Shown: positions 19,201 to 27,256, numbered from the stretch's first letter. The stretch: 31,544 nt of DNA from CAZWDO01 sp964632485 [NCBI: uncultured bacterium] (GCA_964632485.1 CAZWDO010000021.1:1-31544), one strand, 5' to 3'. The notes: a model not told the origin generated them from the sequence alone. Translations and numbers: made by a program.

Positions 19201-20520
19201 ACCGTTGGAACTGATCCAGAAGACACCCGATTCCAATGTGCACGTGGCGTAATCTTCCTCGCTTTGTTCAATGGGGATGGGAAAATTCGATCCGGGGGTG
19301 GTATATTTCACTTCGACGTAGAAATCATTACCGGAAGCAATGCTGACGGCCGCATCAAGTTCCCAGGTATAGTACCCGGCATAAACGCAGGCTTGAGGGC
19401 TCAAATGCCCCAATTGGCCCGAGAGCGTGGAGCCGTTGAAGCTGTCATATATCCAAGCCTCAATTGTGGCGCCGGCGGACGTGGCCCAGGTGGAAATATA
19501 CGATAGGGAATGATCGGAGGAGGCAATGAATTTGGCCAGTCCGTAGCCGGTGGAACTGCTTAAACCGGTTTTCCAGCCGATCCAGCCCAATTCATCATAT
19601 TTATACTGCGCCCGCTGACTGTTGTAGTCCCAGCGATTGGGATAGATGCAGATCTCCTCGTTGATGCTATTGCAGTTATAGGCCATATAGAAATAGCCGC
19701 TTTCGCCGTAATAAGCGCCAAAACTGTTCTTAACGATCCAGGCGCCGGTTCCGCCGGCTGTGACCTTGTTATCGTCCCAGCCCACGAAGACGATCGAGTG
19801 GTTGGGTTCCGAGCTGCCGCTGTAATAGTAAGTATTGTCATTTTCGTTCATAGAGCGGTCACGCCAGTACATATCGGTATAAATGGCGCCGTAATCCTGT
19901 AGAATGCTTTTCATTACCGAAGCATCCTTAGGCAGATACCAGGCATCGGTGACGACCCCCTGCAAGGTCAGGCCGGATGGACAACTGACACTGGTGTGGT
20001 TATCGCTATAGGGGTCCTGAGCTTCGCTGTAGGGACCCGACCAGCGAGTGAAATAGTTGGCGGCCATATCGAGCAATCCGCCGTCGCAGGGTTCCCACAC
20101 GAATCCGGTATGGCAGGTATTGAGGTTGTCTTCCGAAAGGTCATAAGTCCCCAGCCCCAGAATTTTCCAGCGGGATTCCACAGCCCCTATGCTGGCGAAA
20201 ACCCAGCACGATCCGCAATCACCCTGATCTTTAACAGACGTGACACCCCCGGTGGTTCGCAAATCGAAACTGGCGGGGAATGCTCTCTGTGTTTGAGCGC
20301 TGTTTAGACGAAGCTGAACGTCCTTTTTATATTTGGGCGGAATACGGCCCAGGCGATGCCCGTCGGCGGTCAGGCTTGGCAATCTCCCTTTTTGTTTTTG
20401 TTCCAGCCAACGCAAATAGGCAGGGTTGATTTCAGCATAATCCTGATGTTGCGGCGCTTGCGCCAGTAAAACGCTAATTGCCATTAAAATACAAAGGGGA
20501 AAGTATAAAAGCTGTTTCAT
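16279..20520 (-). CDS. Secreted C1A cysteine peptidase B with type IX C-terminal domain
   Basis: 1413 aa. A signal peptide (1-21), a pro-region and a C1A domain with Gln99, Cys105 (CGSCW), His241 and Asn265 (KNSF in place of KNSW) come first. The lectin-like domain (about 300-457), FN3-like domain (about 463-562), two 83-aa repeats (566-649 and 650-730), FN3 (about 734-826), PKD (about 830-926), FN3-like domains (about 930-1320) and the type IX-style sorting domain (1327-1413) follow. The N-terminal 690 residues are clearly homologous to peptidase A but diverged, while residues 695-1413 are identical to the chimera at 6842-13141. GAGGAG sits six bases before the ATG. The gene lies downstream of the transporter cluster on the same strand but has its own promoter candidate. 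It is expected to act outside the cell or on its surface; the substrate is unknown. Confidence 0.93.
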   Translation of the reverse strand: MKQLLYFPLCILMAISVLLAQAPQHQDYAEINPAYLRWLEQKQKGRLPSLTADGHRLGRIPPKYKKDVQLRLNSAQTQRAFPASFDLRTTGGVTSVKDQGDCGSCWVFASIGAVESRWKILGLGTYDLSEDNLNTCHTGFVWEPCDGGLLDMAANYFTRWSGPYSEAQDPYSDNHTSVSCPSGLTLQGVVTDAWYLPKDASVMKSILQDYGAIYTDMYWRDRSMNENDNTYYYSGSSEPNHSIVFVGWDDNKVTAGGTGAWIVKNSFGAYYGESGYFYMAYNCNSINEEICIYPNRWDYNSQRAQYKYDELGWIGWKTGLSSSTGYGLAKFIASSDHSLSYISTWATSAGATIEAWIYDSFNGSTLSGQLGHLSPQACVYAGYYTWELDAAVSIASGNDFYVEVKYTTPGSNFPIPIEQSEEDYATCTLESGVFWISSNGSSWSARNDSDPCIRVIAGPSTPTQSTPTVTTEAVSGIGQTSATGNGAVTNLGSSNPTAHGFCWNSSGAPTTFSSSIDLGAKTSTGSFSGALSGLTANTPYYVRAYATNSVGTAYGSQVTFTTSAQTYTISGTARVGSTGLSGVSVALSGDAASSVTTTSSGVYSFTVTGGGNYTVTPTKTGYTFSPTNYSYTDLSASQSGQNFSATLNSYTISGTVRVGSTGLSGVSVALSGDAASSVTTTSSGVYSFTVTGGGNYTVQPQKQFYSFTPSNAVFNSLAANQSQNFSAAAVLPGAPVLTSPADESVERPLDPWLSWQTELNSETYTLEVATDNAFSHLVASQSNLATMIVQISGLDYYTIYYWRVKGVNPHGAGSWSDIWSFRTLMPDLAAQIVLPTQNVTIEEGESVYFQGSEPTVNTPVVYHWDFGDGRSASVMTPGDVAFNTAGIYTVTYWYATTDGLHESNRATRQVTVEEPSVTIPLIFTVPPYHEIVKKKAWIKWQTNLPSEAEFRLGVSKLSLEPQTLPEGPKTSHFAALTRLQSNQWYYYQVLAFTDEEELESAIDSFLIRAETEDSQPPYVIRLLIFKYKTKAYLYFSYNEPSVATLFYWINPQSVTQSLAQNDYAKSHWFQLSNLQPNTTYYFELSMMDMSGNTGWFPPRNALAKAADDSPDSSFSTTDDDDSQLPAFTAWQVFLHHNGQLGMSWQTDEPCTYKLELSQSGNLIGAFSDTAEYEIERTFVATGLENGATYRVSLLITDPEGNETQYEADVQIEASTPQAPQCNFIGYEVMNDNLLVHWTSDQPATSELRWGRSTAALDQALAQNELTTDHWMALNDVALDQDVYFQVRACQPTNDICADWSSVEHYTAVDVAEGGTIPHLKSRMMDYHYGYPNPFNSRLSVVYRLKTAGKARVEIFNSLGQILSVLDDQYRAAGEYRLTWNGHDATGRAMPTGIYFYRILCGNEIFVRKISLVK
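18331..18825 (-). repeat. Two-unit repeat array of peptidase B
   Basis: Two repeats of 249-bp period encode the same carboxypeptidase-regulatory-like module as in peptidase A. Bases 18428-18553 and 18677-18802 are identical (126 bp). B keeps two units where the chimera has ten, so array length varies strongly between paralogues. Confidence 0.88.
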
Positions 20521-20620
20521 GGAGCGCTCCTCAGGGTCGATCGGACAGGCACCGTTTGATAGGTTGTACGTTATTCAATATCGGAAAAATCACGTTGAAT
20601 TTTTCAGTTTTCGGGCGAAT

Positions 20621-20664
20621 GCCCGCGCTAAAGCAGAATCCGGGGTTTACGCCAGTCAAGGCTA
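20621..20664 (-). other. Leader element of peptidase B shared with peptidase A leader
   Basis: On the minus strand it reads TAGCCTTGACTGG, then CCCCGGATTCTGC and TTTAGCGCGGGC. The blocks align with 3766-3812 and, in shortened form, with about 26684-26712 in the leader of the lipoprotein gene. It includes a GGGCGAATGCCC hairpin just downstream. Dispersed repeat or structured leader; not a riboswitch class I can name. Confidence 0.4.
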
Positions 20665-20719
20665 CTGCGAAAAATATATTACTGCTTATTGACAAAAGTT
20701 CGCATTTAAATACTTAAAT

Positions 20720-20747
20720 ATAATAAGCAAAAAAAATTGTTTGTCAA
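20720..20747 (-). promoter_or_regulatory. Candidate promoter of peptidase B
   Basis: On the minus strand TTGACA (20742-20747) is followed by a 16-bp T-rich spacer and TATTAT (20720-20725). The leader to the ATG at 20520 is about 190 nt. The rest of the 288-bp gap up to 20809 shows no gene. Confidence 0.6.
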
Positions 20748-20808
20748 TTGTTTTTTTATAAAAAACTATAGTAAGCGTGGAGAGTGATTTCCCCAAAAGG
20801 GATATTGA

Positions 20809-21552
20809 TCAGCGCAGAACGGATTTGGTAAAAAAATAGGGCGGAATCACCGGATTGAAGCGGATTGAATCGATGATGAATTCGGTGCCGCCGCTTTTTT
20901 TAAGCAGATCGCGGAACAGCATGCGATGGGGAAACCAGCGGTTATCGACATATCGGACATCATTCAGCTCAATTTCCTTGATCAATCGGCCGCTTTTACT
21001 ATAAAGCTCTTCACGCAGAGGCGTCCACCGTTCGCAATCGACCCATAGTTTGCGTTGCTGGTAAGTCAACCCATCGCGAGCGGCATCGAGCCGCAGCACC
21101 CAGCAAGACCTTCCGGCCAACGTATCAATGGCCGTTACTTCAGCCGTATAGGAATCTGCCAGACGGTTATCTTCCAACATATCTTCATAGGAGAGATCGG
21201 AACCCATGACCGATTGGCGCAGAAGATGGCCGGCGATCTGGATCACGCGATTGGCATCGGGCATATAGGTCCACAACTGGGTATGCAGTTTAAGCATTTT
21301 AACGCCTTTTTCGCGGGGCGGCGCCAGATATTCAGTATAAGCCTGGTCCTCGCCGCGGATATAGGATCGGAATTCAACCGCGCGGTTCCCGCGGGCAGTC
21401 ACAATAAGCATTCGGGCGCGCATAATGCGGGTTTCGGCCGCCAGATTACGATCAACGGCCGCTAAAATTTCCGTTCCTTCCGGCCAGGGAATTTCTTCTG
21501 CTTTAAAAGGACCTGCCAGAACCAACCAAAGAAAGAGAATATAGTATATCAT
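20809..21552 (-). CDS. LolA-like outer-membrane lipoprotein-sorting protein
   Basis: 247 aa with an N-terminal signal peptide (about 1-18) and no lipobox. The composition and pattern fit the LolA_like outer-membrane lipoprotein-sorting family: a half-barrel of beta strands with YLAPPREKGVKML, a LWTYMPDANRVIQI segment and DLSYEDM. Members bind lipid or lipoprotein in the periplasm and are often encoded beside FtsX-type permeases, as here. Its ATG overlaps the stop of the permease upstream by 4 bp (ATGA), with GGGAG as ribosome binding site, so translation is probably coupled. It is the last gene of the transporter cluster. The cargo is not evident. Confidence 0.85.
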   Translation of the reverse strand: MIYYILFLWLVLAGPFKAEEIPWPEGTEILAAVDRNLAAETRIMRARMLIVTARGNRAVEFRSYIRGEDQAYTEYLAPPREKGVKMLKLHTQLWTYMPDANRVIQIAGHLLRQSVMGSDLSYEDMLEDNRLADSYTAEVTAIDTLAGRSCWVLRLDAARDGLTYQQRKLWVDCERWTPLREELYSKSGRLIKEIELNDVRYVDNRWFPHRMLFRDLLKKSGGTEFIIDSIRFNPVIPPYFFTKSVLR

Positions 21553-22823
21553 GTTTCCAACTCCCTGAAAAGTTGAGCGGTTTGACGTCGATAAACCGCA
21601 ATACCCGCTAACCCCCGTCCTAAAAGGAGAGCCAGGGTCCCGGGCACAAAACCCATGACGACGGCAACCAGGGTTAAGCGAGCGCGATAGACTGATGGAA
21701 CAAAGAGTCCTACGTTTTTCATCATGGCTGAAGTATCGATACCCACTTCCTGCAGATAAAAAGCGGCAGCCGCGCCAAGCAGAGTTCCGATCAGTGAACC
21801 CGCCAGCGCAATCAGCAGCGATTCCAGCATCAAACTAAAAAAAACAGCGGATTTGCTCTCCCCGATAGCCAGCCGCAACCCGAATTCATTATAGCGCCGA
21901 ATGCCGCTCAAAAGGCCGGAATTCCATAATACCAAACTCATGGTAAAAACGAAGACCAGGACAATCAGAAAGCGCATCGTGTCCACATATTCGATCATCA
22001 TTGCCAGATCATTCTGATCTTCGAGGGCCATCATGCGGGGACTCAGTTCATTTTTTTCATTTATAACATCGGCATTGAACTGATCGCGCACGGCGCTGGC
22101 TGATTGGCGCTGATAGCGGCCGTTGCGCTGGAACCCCAGGATTTCAGTGGCGCTGCCGGGAAGATCCAGAATATATTCGGCAGCCGCAAGATCAATCATC
22201 ATAGCGCCCCGATCCATGGCCTGGACACCAAAATTCAGAGTTCCGGCGATAACCAGATTGACCATCGACATATTGCCGTAGACAGTGGATGAGAGGAGGC
22301 TGATCGTATCGCCCGGAGCGACGGCCAGACTTTTAGCCAGTTGGGCGCTGAGCAGAACCTCAAAACGAGAACGCGGCATGGCCCCGGCGACCATAGCCCG
22401 AAGTAATTCCAAACGTTCGATCTCTCCGCCGGACCCGTTTTGAAAACCAATCGCCCATATCTGCGTTGGAGCCTGTAAACGCGTCTCACCGGCGGTGTCG
22501 GCCACATCCACCATCCCGCCAAAACGACAGCGCCGAATCCATTGATATTGTGGAAAACGTTCATTTAAACGCACAATCCACTCATCGGCCCGGTCCAGCG
22601 CCAACTCAACCGGCATTTGACTGAGCTGTTGCGCGTATCCCATGGTCATCAGACGCAAATGACCCGTATTGAATCGGGCGTTGGTATCAATCATTTCTTC
22701 GGAAACGCCGCTGATCCAGGCGAAAACCAGCACGGTCAGCAGACTTCCCACCGCAACGGTTATCAGAGGGAAACGGGACCGGTGGCGATCGCGACTCAAC
22801 CCTTTCAATAAAAAAATAATCAT
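21549..22823 (-). CDS. FtsX/LolE-like ABC transporter permease, second of two
   Basis: 424 aa from the start chosen here, with the first residues MIIFLLKGLS. A longer frame beginning with TTG at 22883 exists, but the ATG at 22823 overlaps the stop of the preceding permease as ATGA and has GAGGGGG upstream, so it is preferred. Topology is that of MacB/LolC/LolE permeases: one membrane helix (about 18-38), a large periplasmic domain (about 40-270), then three helices near the C-terminus in the FtsX domain. It should pair with the permease at 22820-23995 and the ATPase at 23992-24702 as a heterodimeric exporter or extractor that moves substrate from the inner membrane towards the periplasm rather than through it. 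Confidence 0.87.
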   Translation of the reverse strand: MIIFLLKGLSRDRHRSRFPLITVAVGSLLTVLVFAWISGVSEEMIDTNARFNTGHLRLMTMGYAQQLSQMPVELALDRADEWIVRLNERFPQYQWIRRCRFGGMVDVADTAGETRLQAPTQIWAIGFQNGSGGEIERLELLRAMVAGAMPRSRFEVLLSAQLAKSLAVAPGDTISLLSSTVYGNMSMVNLVIAGTLNFGVQAMDRGAMMIDLAAAEYILDLPGSATEILGFQRNGRYQRQSASAVRDQFNADVINEKNELSPRMMALEDQNDLAMMIEYVDTMRFLIVLVFVFTMSLVLWNSGLLSGIRRYNEFGLRLAIGESKSAVFFSLMLESLLIALAGSLIGTLLGAAAAFYLQEVGIDTSAMMKNVGLFVPSVYRARLTLVAVVMGFVPGTLALLLGRGLAGIAVYRRQTAQLFRELET

Positions 22824-23995
22824 ATCAGTTTCCCCCTCAAAGCCTGCACTGCGGAAGCGGCGGCAATACGCCTCGCCGGCCAATAACTTACCAATGTAGT
22901 CGCCGCAAAAATCAGCCCCAACGTAGAGAGAAGCAAAATCGGGTCATAAACGGGATAAAGTCGCTCGGCAATTGCGATCCCGAACTGATCGGTACCCTGT
23001 GGAACAGGAATGCCGATGCGGGCCTGCCAAACCAACAGAGGGCCGCCAATCACACTCGCTATTACTACTGACAACGCAGCGATCATTACACCTTCAATCG
23101 TAAAAAGTAAAATTATTTGCATACGGGTCATACCTAACGCAATTTGCATGCCAATCTCTTTATGGCGGCGAAAGACCGCCAATACCTGAGTATCGAACAG
23201 GGTTACCATACTCAGCCCCATCAGCATCAGATAAAAAAACATCCCCCCGATACTTTTAGCCTGGACCGTGGCTACCAGATCGGACATCAGAGAACGAGGA
23301 GACTGGAAGCGCCATTCCCGGATCGTTTGCGGGAGTTGTTCCGCCCTCGCGCTTGAGATACAGGCCAAAGTCGCCTCAGCGCCCGTCAGGCCCATAATAG
23401 CTCGCAGAATATCGATATCGAGCCAGATTTGTCCTAAATCGATACCTGGCACAGAGCTGTTGAAAATAGTATCGATACGGAATTCACGGGCATCTACCAC
23501 GCCATTGGCGGTTTGCCATCGCGCCATCATACGGTCGCCTGTTTTCAAAAGAAGCTCTTGAGCCAACCGTCTCCCCATGGAAACCGGTATTACCTCTGAA
23601 GAAGCAGTTGCTACCGGCACGGGAATACTTAGAAGATGCTGACTGTGGGGGATGCCTTTGAAGAGTAGCAACCGCATACGTCCATGCGGATAAACCACTC
23701 CCCGGATAATTAATTCAGGCGCTATATCTTCTCCGGCAGCCAGTTCTGAGGGCAATTCGCCATAACTTTCCGCTATGGCAACGGGATCAAAAGGATCATA
23801 ATCAGGATGCCAATATTGACCGCCGGCTACCGACCATGCGCGGGTATCGCGTTGAGCCTGTCGGTACCAGCCATCGAGCATCCCTTTTTGCCAGACTATC
23901 GCCAGTAAGGTGATAGCCAGAATCAGAGCATTGAGCCAGGAGCGCAAACCAGCGCCGATTACATTGCGCCATGCCAATCGTATAAGTATCATCAT
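22820..23995 (-). CDS. FtsX/LolC-like ABC transporter permease, first of two
   Basis: 391 aa. One helix near residues 20-40, a periplasmic domain (about 42-250) and three C-terminal helices (about 250-275, 295-325, 355-375) match the FtsX/MacB fold. The motif RRHKEIGMQIALGMTRMQI after the second helix is the typical cytoplasmic coupling region that contacts the ATPase. The ATG overlaps the ATPase stop by 4 bp, with GGAAGG upstream. It is diverged from its partner, as LolC is from LolE. Confidence 0.88.
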   Translation of the reverse strand: MMILIRLAWRNVIGAGLRSWLNALILAITLLAIVWQKGMLDGWYRQAQRDTRAWSVAGGQYWHPDYDPFDPVAIAESYGELPSELAAGEDIAPELIIRGVVYPHGRMRLLLFKGIPHSQHLLSIPVPVATASSEVIPVSMGRRLAQELLLKTGDRMMARWQTANGVVDAREFRIDTIFNSSVPGIDLGQIWLDIDILRAIMGLTGAEATLACISSARAEQLPQTIREWRFQSPRSLMSDLVATVQAKSIGGMFFYLMLMGLSMVTLFDTQVLAVFRRHKEIGMQIALGMTRMQIILLFTIEGVMIAALSVVIASVIGGPLLVWQARIGIPVPQGTDQFGIAIAERLYPVYDPILLLSTLGLIFAATTLVSYWPARRIAAASAVQALRGKLI

Positions 23996-24702
23996 AAGCG
24001 CCCTTCCGGATTCTGGAGAGTGGTCTCTGAAATCCGCCCATCCCGAAGTTGAATGCAGCGCCGCAAATAGCCAATCACTTTTTCATCATGCGTGGCAAAC
24101 ACAAAAGTGGTTTTCAAATCGCGATTGAGCTGAAGCATCGTCTGCAAAATGTGATGGGAATTCTCCGCATCCAGATTAGCGGTCGGTTCATCGGCCAGAA
24201 CCAGAGATGGATTCTTTACCATAGCCCGGGCAATTGCCACGCGTTGGCATTCACCCCCCGAGAGTTGCGCCGGACGGGATCGGGTTTTGTCGCTCAGTCC
24301 CAGCCAGGCAAGGGCCGATTCCACCTGATGTCGCCGTTTTATACGGGGAATTTTCAATAATAGTAACGGAAATTCAATATTCTCATAAACTGTATAATAG
24401 GGCATCAATTGATAACTCTGAAACACGAATCCCAGGCTTTGTTTACGCAATAGCGCCGATTGAGAATTATTCAGGGTATGCACCGGCATCCCGTTCAACC
24501 GCACCGTTCCCAGGGTCGGTTTATCGAGAGTTCCGATCAGATTCAATAACGTGGTTTTCCCGGACCCGCTGGGGCCGATAAACCCGCAGAACTCGCCTTC
24601 GGCGATGGCGAGATCGATATCGTTCAATGCAGTAAATTCTCCGTTACCCACCGGGAAACGCTTCGTGACCCCATTGAGTTCCACTAATATTTTTTCCGCC
24701 AT
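23992..24702 (-). CDS. ABC transporter ATP-binding protein, LolD/MacB class
   Basis: 236 aa from the ATG at 24702. A TTG at 24708 would add two residues but lies too close to the GGGAG ribosome binding site. Walker [10 protein letters not shown] (43-51, Lys49), Q-loop Gln95, signature LSGGE (147-151), Walker B with Asp171/Glu172 and switch His205 are all present. Length and motifs match the LolD/MacB/FtsE group, which powers FtsX-type permeases by mechanotransmission. It follows the barrel gene by 15 bp and overlaps the first permease. Confidence 0.93.
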   Translation of the reverse strand: MAEKILVELNGVTKRFPVGNGEFTALNDIDLAIAEGEFCGFIGPSGSGKTTLLNLIGTLDKPTLGTVRLNGMPVHTLNNSQSALLRKQSLGFVFQSYQLMPYYTVYENIEFPLLLLKIPRIKRRHQVESALAWLGLSDKTRSRPAQLSGGECQRVAIARAMVKNPSLVLADEPTANLDAENSHHILQTMLQLNRDLKTTFVFATHDEKVIGYLRRCIQLRDGRISETTLQNPEGRL

Positions 24703-24717
24703 ATTCAAACTCCCTGT

Positions 24718-25845
24718 TTAATAATTGTAGCTAAACATAAACTGAAAGGCCCAGCCGGTATGCTGGAAAAGACCAGATTGTCCATGAAACACGTCAGAAG
24801 AGTGGGGATTTCGAATGAGTATCGTACTAAAGCGCCACCGATCGTACAGGCGCTCCCAATCGATACTGTAAGAGCATTGTCCGGTACGACGTTCGATCCA
24901 TACTACAGCCCGCGCCCGGTCCAGCAAATTGAGCGGATAATCAGCCATTAAAGCGCCCAGCAGGTTTCCGGTTCCGCGGCGCCAAAAAGACACGCTGTTT
25001 TTCAGCAGCATCATCTCCCCGGTAAGGCGCAAACCCTCTCCCCAGGCAAAAGTATAGTCCAGTCCAAAAGTGGCCGCTGAATACCATTGCCGGGCAGTGA
25101 GGCCGGTTTGGGATTGATAAGCGGCCATTGCTTCGATCCACCAGCCCAGAATCCAATCCCATTTAGCGTCAATAGCCCCACGATACTCATCAAGCAGAAA
25201 ATGGGTGGATTCCTCAACGGTTTCAACACGACGTTTATGCCAGGTAAGAGCCCATTCACCTGATTTCCAGGGGATTTGCGCCCGCCCTCCCCATTCGGGC
25301 CCGCGATTGAAAGCAGGCGCCACGCTTCCTGCAAGATGCGATGTATCGCCGGCCATCAGCCACCCACGAAGATTGACATTATTTAAGAACACATAGCGAC
25401 CAACCAGCGCCCATACACCGGAGGTCAACTGCAGCGGATCACGAATATCCAGATTATCAAACCAGCGCAAGGGTCGCAACAAGACAGCAGAGCCGAAATT
25501 CAATTTTTGCTGTCCCAGATGAATATCCCACTGGGAACCTAAAAGAGCGGCCTCACAGCGAAACAGACGGCTTTTGCCCTGCCAGACCGAGCGGGAACCC
25601 CGGCTAAAAAGAGCCTGGCCCCAGCTTTCCCAGGAGCCGTCAAAACGAAAAGATAATTCCGAAACAGTACCGAGATCACTTATTATCCATAAACGCGGAA
25701 GATAGCGCCCACCCACAGCGAAACAGGAAGGATTCGCCTCCACAGCCGCTGTCCAGCCCGAAATTAAGCCGTTTAACCCCCATCGAGCCTCTACCGTCAT
25801 TGATATAAAAACTAACAGAATAGAAACCCAACGCAAAAAAATCAT
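24718..25845 (-). CDS. Predicted outer-membrane beta-barrel protein
   Basis: 375 aa, signal peptide about 1-20 (ending VEA). The mature part has alternating hydrophobic/polar strands rich in Trp, Tyr, Arg and Gly, and ends in the aromatic residues FSYNY, as outer-membrane barrels do. About 14-16 strands could fit, but I recognise no named family. It is the second gene of the cluster, just upstream of the ATPase, with GGAAG before the ATG. The context suggests an outer-membrane exit or receptor for whatever the ABC and LolA-like proteins handle. In the 123-bp gap upstream (25846-25968) CTGTTTC and GAAACAG (25874-25901) form a small stem-loop. Confidence 0.75.
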   Translation of the reverse strand: MIFLRWVSILLVFISMTVEARWGLNGLISGWTAAVEANPSCFAVGGRYLPRLWIISDLGTVSELSFRFDGSWESWGQALFSRGSRSVWQGKSRLFRCEAALLGSQWDIHLGQQKLNFGSAVLLRPLRWFDNLDIRDPLQLTSGVWALVGRYVFLNNVNLRGWLMAGDTSHLAGSVAPAFNRGPEWGGRAQIPWKSGEWALTWHKRRVETVEESTHFLLDEYRGAIDAKWDWILGWWIEAMAAYQSQTGLTARQWYSAATFGLDYTFAWGEGLRLTGEMMLLKNSVSFWRRGTGNLLGALMADYPLNLLDRARAVVWIERRTGQCSYSIDWERLYDRWRFSTILIRNPHSSDVFHGQSGLFQHTGWAFQFMFSYNY

Positions 25846-25968
25846 TGCGCTTCCTTCCGGATCAATTGTTAACCTGTTTCAGGCCTGCGATGCCGAAACA
25901 GTCCGTTAATCGATCGCAATTGCCAGGGAGATGACAGACATAAAGGCGGTTTTACGGGCGGATAAAAT

Positions 25969-26538
25969 TTAATTAAAAACGCGCCGCCAGATCACACTAT
26001 CCGAGGTTATAAACTGCAGCATCCCGTGAGTCCGGTCGTAACTCCATTCCCGCAGGATTCCCCAGGATGACTGGCTCGACGCGATTGCCCGAAACACCTG
26101 GGTAAAGGTTTGGCTGCCAAGGGTCAGCGTATCGGTCATTTGACTCTGCATGCTGTAACCTTTAAGTCCCAGCCAATAGAGTTCGGCATACAACCCGCTT
26201 TCGTCGCGATCGAGTATCAATTCGCTGCCGGCCTGGCAGGAAGGGCAATTATCAGGAAGTTCGGCGAACCCGATCGTAGCGCGCGTGAGATAATGCGCTT
26301 TACAACCCGAGCGAAACTTATCCGGTTGCGCCAGAGTATCTAGTTCGATCGATTTGACGTAGAGTTCGCGCGCTAATCCCTGAATCGTAGTAAAACGCAA
26401 GGTATCGCCTTCTTCGTAAATCAACCATTCGCGATCCTGGGCCGTCAAATCATGAACTACCTTTTCCTCTCCGCTTAAACAGCAACCTGCTACCCATATT
26501 ATCGAACATCCTAAGAAAAATAGTGTAAAATTTTTCAT
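25969..26538 (-). CDS. Predicted lipoprotein of unknown function
   Basis: 189 aa. A signal sequence ending VAGC gives lipidation at about Cys18, followed by a second Cys. The mature part is about 170 aa, with a CPSC pair near residues 98-101 and many beta-prone segments. No family is recognised. It precedes the barrel gene by 123 bp on the same strand and has the best promoter upstream of the cluster, so it is probably the first gene of the operon. It could be cargo, a reporter of the transport process or an accessory subunit. Confidence 0.72.
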   Translation of the reverse strand: MKNFTLFFLGCSIIWVAGCCLSGEEKVVHDLTAQDREWLIYEEGDTLRFTTIQGLARELYVKSIELDTLAQPDKFRSGCKAHYLTRATIGFAELPDNCPSCQAGSELILDRDESGLYAELYWLGLKGYSMQSQMTDTLTLGSQTFTQVFRAIASSQSSWGILREWSYDRTHGMLQFITSDSVIWRRVFN

Positions 26539-26737
26539 ACTGATTGACCTTTTTTGCTGGGTTAATTTTTTTCAACTACGACAGGGTTTCTGGTATTGGG
26601 AGGTTGATAACCCCGCCACAAAAAATTAGCATTCACCGACGCTAACTGGAAACCGTGGATGAGGAATTTGCCAGAAAACAGTGAAATATTCAGTTTCCGC
26701 GCAGATTCCGCTCCAAAACGGTAGCTATTCTTATCTC

Positions 26738-26766
26738 AATATAATACGCCGGGGAATCGTTGTCAA
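26738..26766 (-). promoter_or_regulatory. Promoter of the lipoprotein/transporter cluster
   Basis: On the minus strand TTGACA (26761-26766), a 17-bp spacer and TATATT (26738-26743) match the consensus in 11 of 12 positions. The leader to the ATG at 26538 is about 190 nt and contains a shortened version of the element found in the peptidase leaders. Confidence 0.68.
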
Positions 26767-26828
26767 GGATAAACTAAAAACGGTATTTAATCAAAAATCG
26801 ACAAAACCGGTCTTATTATTTTTTTTAC

Positions 26829-26859
26829 TTGACAAATCCTTTTTTTTTTATCATACTAT
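26829..26859 (+). promoter_or_regulatory. Promoter of trxA
   Basis: TTGACA (26829-26834) is followed by CATACT at 17 bp or TACTAT at 19 bp. The trxA ATG is 55-60 bases further on with a strong AAGGAG. Together with 26738-26766 it forms a divergent promoter region in the 376-bp gap, which holds no other gene. Confidence 0.6.
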
Positions 26860-26914
26860 AAAACAGAAAAAAGGCTATGAATCATCGAGCCCAACTCAAC
26901 ACAAGGAGTAAAAA

Positions 26915-27235
26915 ATGGCAAATCTGTTTAAAATTACTGACGAGAACTGGTCTGAAGTTTTGGCGGACCATCCATTGATGGTCATTGATTTCAGCGCTAC
27001 CTGGTGCGGACCGTGCAAGAAACTGACGCCGATATATGAAGAGATCGCGCATGAAATGGCCGCCAAAGCTTTTTTCGCTTCCTGCGATATCGATGACGCC
27101 CAGGACCTGGCGATGCAGTATGGAATTATGAGTGTTCCGACAATTGCGATTTTTAAAAATGGAAAACCGGTAGAGATGATCGTCGGACTCCAGCCCAAAG
27201 AACGGTTAATTGAAAAAATTTCCCAACATGTATAA
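26915..27235 (+). CDS. trxA: Thioredoxin
   Basis: 106 aa, the usual size of a single-domain cytoplasmic thioredoxin. The redox motif WCGPC is at residues 30-34 (Cys31, Cys34), and cis-Pro75 in SVPT faces the active site. There is no signal peptide. It reduces disulfides in cytosolic proteins with electrons from thioredoxin reductase, which is not encoded here. AAGGAG lies seven bases before the ATG. The diguanylate cyclase gene starts 21 bp downstream, so the two may be co-transcribed. Confidence 0.95.
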   Translation: MANLFKITDENWSEVLADHPLMVIDFSATWCGPCKKLTPIYEEIAHEMAAKAFFASCDIDDAQDLAMQYGIMSVPTIAIFKNGKPVEMIVGLQPKERLIEKISQHV

Positions 27236-27256
27236 TATTGAGTTAGAATCACAATT

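Noticed and set aside
20750-20808. Possible rho-independent terminator after the LolA-like gene
   Set aside because: The only hairpin (CCCC/GGG around AAAA) has a stem of four to five pairs and the T-run is about 25 bases further on, so the form is not convincing.
22824-22883. 20-residue N-terminal extension of the second permease starting at a TTG
   Set aside because: The extension overlaps the upstream permease by 60 bases and is not hydrophobic. The ATG at 22823 has a GAGGGGG site and an ATGA overlap like its neighbours.
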